Source: Cellvibrionales bacterium (lineage in GTDB: Bacteria; Pseudomonadota; Gammaproteobacteria; Pseudomonadales; UBA7434). From it: a stretch of 5,738 nt of DNA. Shown one piece after another: positions 5,529-5,738 of this stretch (the first letter of the stretch is position 1; every line of letters begins with the position of its first letter). The notes below the pieces were generated by a model. The model searched no databases and was not told the origin of the DNA. It was given only the letters and a program-made list of their open reading frames with translations. Position numbers and translations under genes: made by a program. The stretch covers positions 1 through 5,738 of the forward strand of contig JABIQF010000174.1 of NCBI GenBank assembly GCA_018668095.1, written 5' to 3'.

Positions 5529-5738
5529 TTACATTTTTTCAGGCGCGCTAACGCCTAGTAGTGATAAGCCGTTAGCAATAACTTGGCGAGCAGCTTCGGC
5601 TAATGCTAATCGCGCATTGCGTATGTCCGCATCGGCAACTAACAATTGGCTACTCTTATCTTGGTTGCCGCTTGCATACCAGCTGTGTAAAGCCGCTGAT
5701 AGCTCGCGTAAATATGCGGCAATATTATGCGGCGCAAA
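5529..5738 (-). CDS. argS: Arginyl-tRNA synthetase, C-terminal end (partial)
   Basis: The last 69 codons of a gene that continues past the right edge of the window. Arginyl-tRNA synthetase is a class I enzyme that attaches arginine to tRNA(Arg) in the cytoplasm. The visible part is the end of the DALR anticodon-binding domain, read directly by translating the minus strand from the edge. It shows the APHNIAAYLREL run, then LHSWY, the helix DADIRNARLALAEAARQVI, and the terminal GLSLLGVSAPEKM before a TAA stop. This C-terminus is highly characteristic of proteobacterial ArgS. The catalytic HIGH and KMSKS regions lie outside the window. The gene is followed 38 bp later by the SPOR gene in the same direction. 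Confidence 0.93.
   Translation of the reverse strand, partial: FAPHNIAAYLRELSAALHSWYASGNQDKSSQLLVADADIRNARLALAEAARQVIANGLSLLGVSAPEKM

Overview
The window reads as an ordinary chromosomal housekeeping segment of a gammaproteobacterium. All nine genes lie on the minus strand, so transcription runs from the right edge to the left. The order is argS (C-terminal end only), a SPOR-domain membrane protein, a DUF971 protein, a MAPEG membrane protein, ubiE, ubiJ, ubiB, hisI and hisE. A Shine-Dalgarno sequence sits at the very left edge for a gene outside the window, probably tatA. From memory, this resembles the argS / SPOR / hslVU / DUF971 ... ubiE-ubiJ-ubiB-hisI-hisE-tatABC neighbourhood of Pseudomonas and related marine groups. 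Composition is moderate and AT-leaning, which would suit a Cellvibrionales-like or other marine relative better than a high-GC Pseudomonas. The taxon is inferred from gene order and protein similarity only.

Right part (about 4.4-5.74 kb): the end of arginyl-tRNA synthetase is followed after 37 bp by a bitopic FtsN-like SPOR protein. An 84-bp AT-rich gap follows, with a possible promoter and a 9-bp inverted repeat. Then comes a DUF971 protein that appears to start at TTG. The hslVU protease genes that often sit in this position are absent.

Middle (about 2.46-4.4 kb): a small MAPEG-family integral membrane protein is followed by ubiE, with a possible promoter between them. UbiE (C-methyltransferase), UbiJ (SCP2-domain lipid-binding accessory factor) and UbiB (atypical ABC1-family kinase/ATPase) form a tight ubiquinone block. 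ubiJ and ubiB overlap by 4 bp (ATGA), which points to coupled translation.

Left part (about 0-2.46 kb): ubiB is followed by separate hisI and hisE genes, which encode steps 3 and 2 of histidine biosynthesis. The order ubiE-ubiJ-ubiB-hisI-hisE with short gaps suggests one long transcript running on into tatA.

I found no mobile element, CRISPR array, RNA gene or clear new system. The points worth a second look are the missing hslVU, the MAPEG gene beside the ubiquinone operon, the TTG start, the DUF971 family itself, and a few weak regulatory structures.
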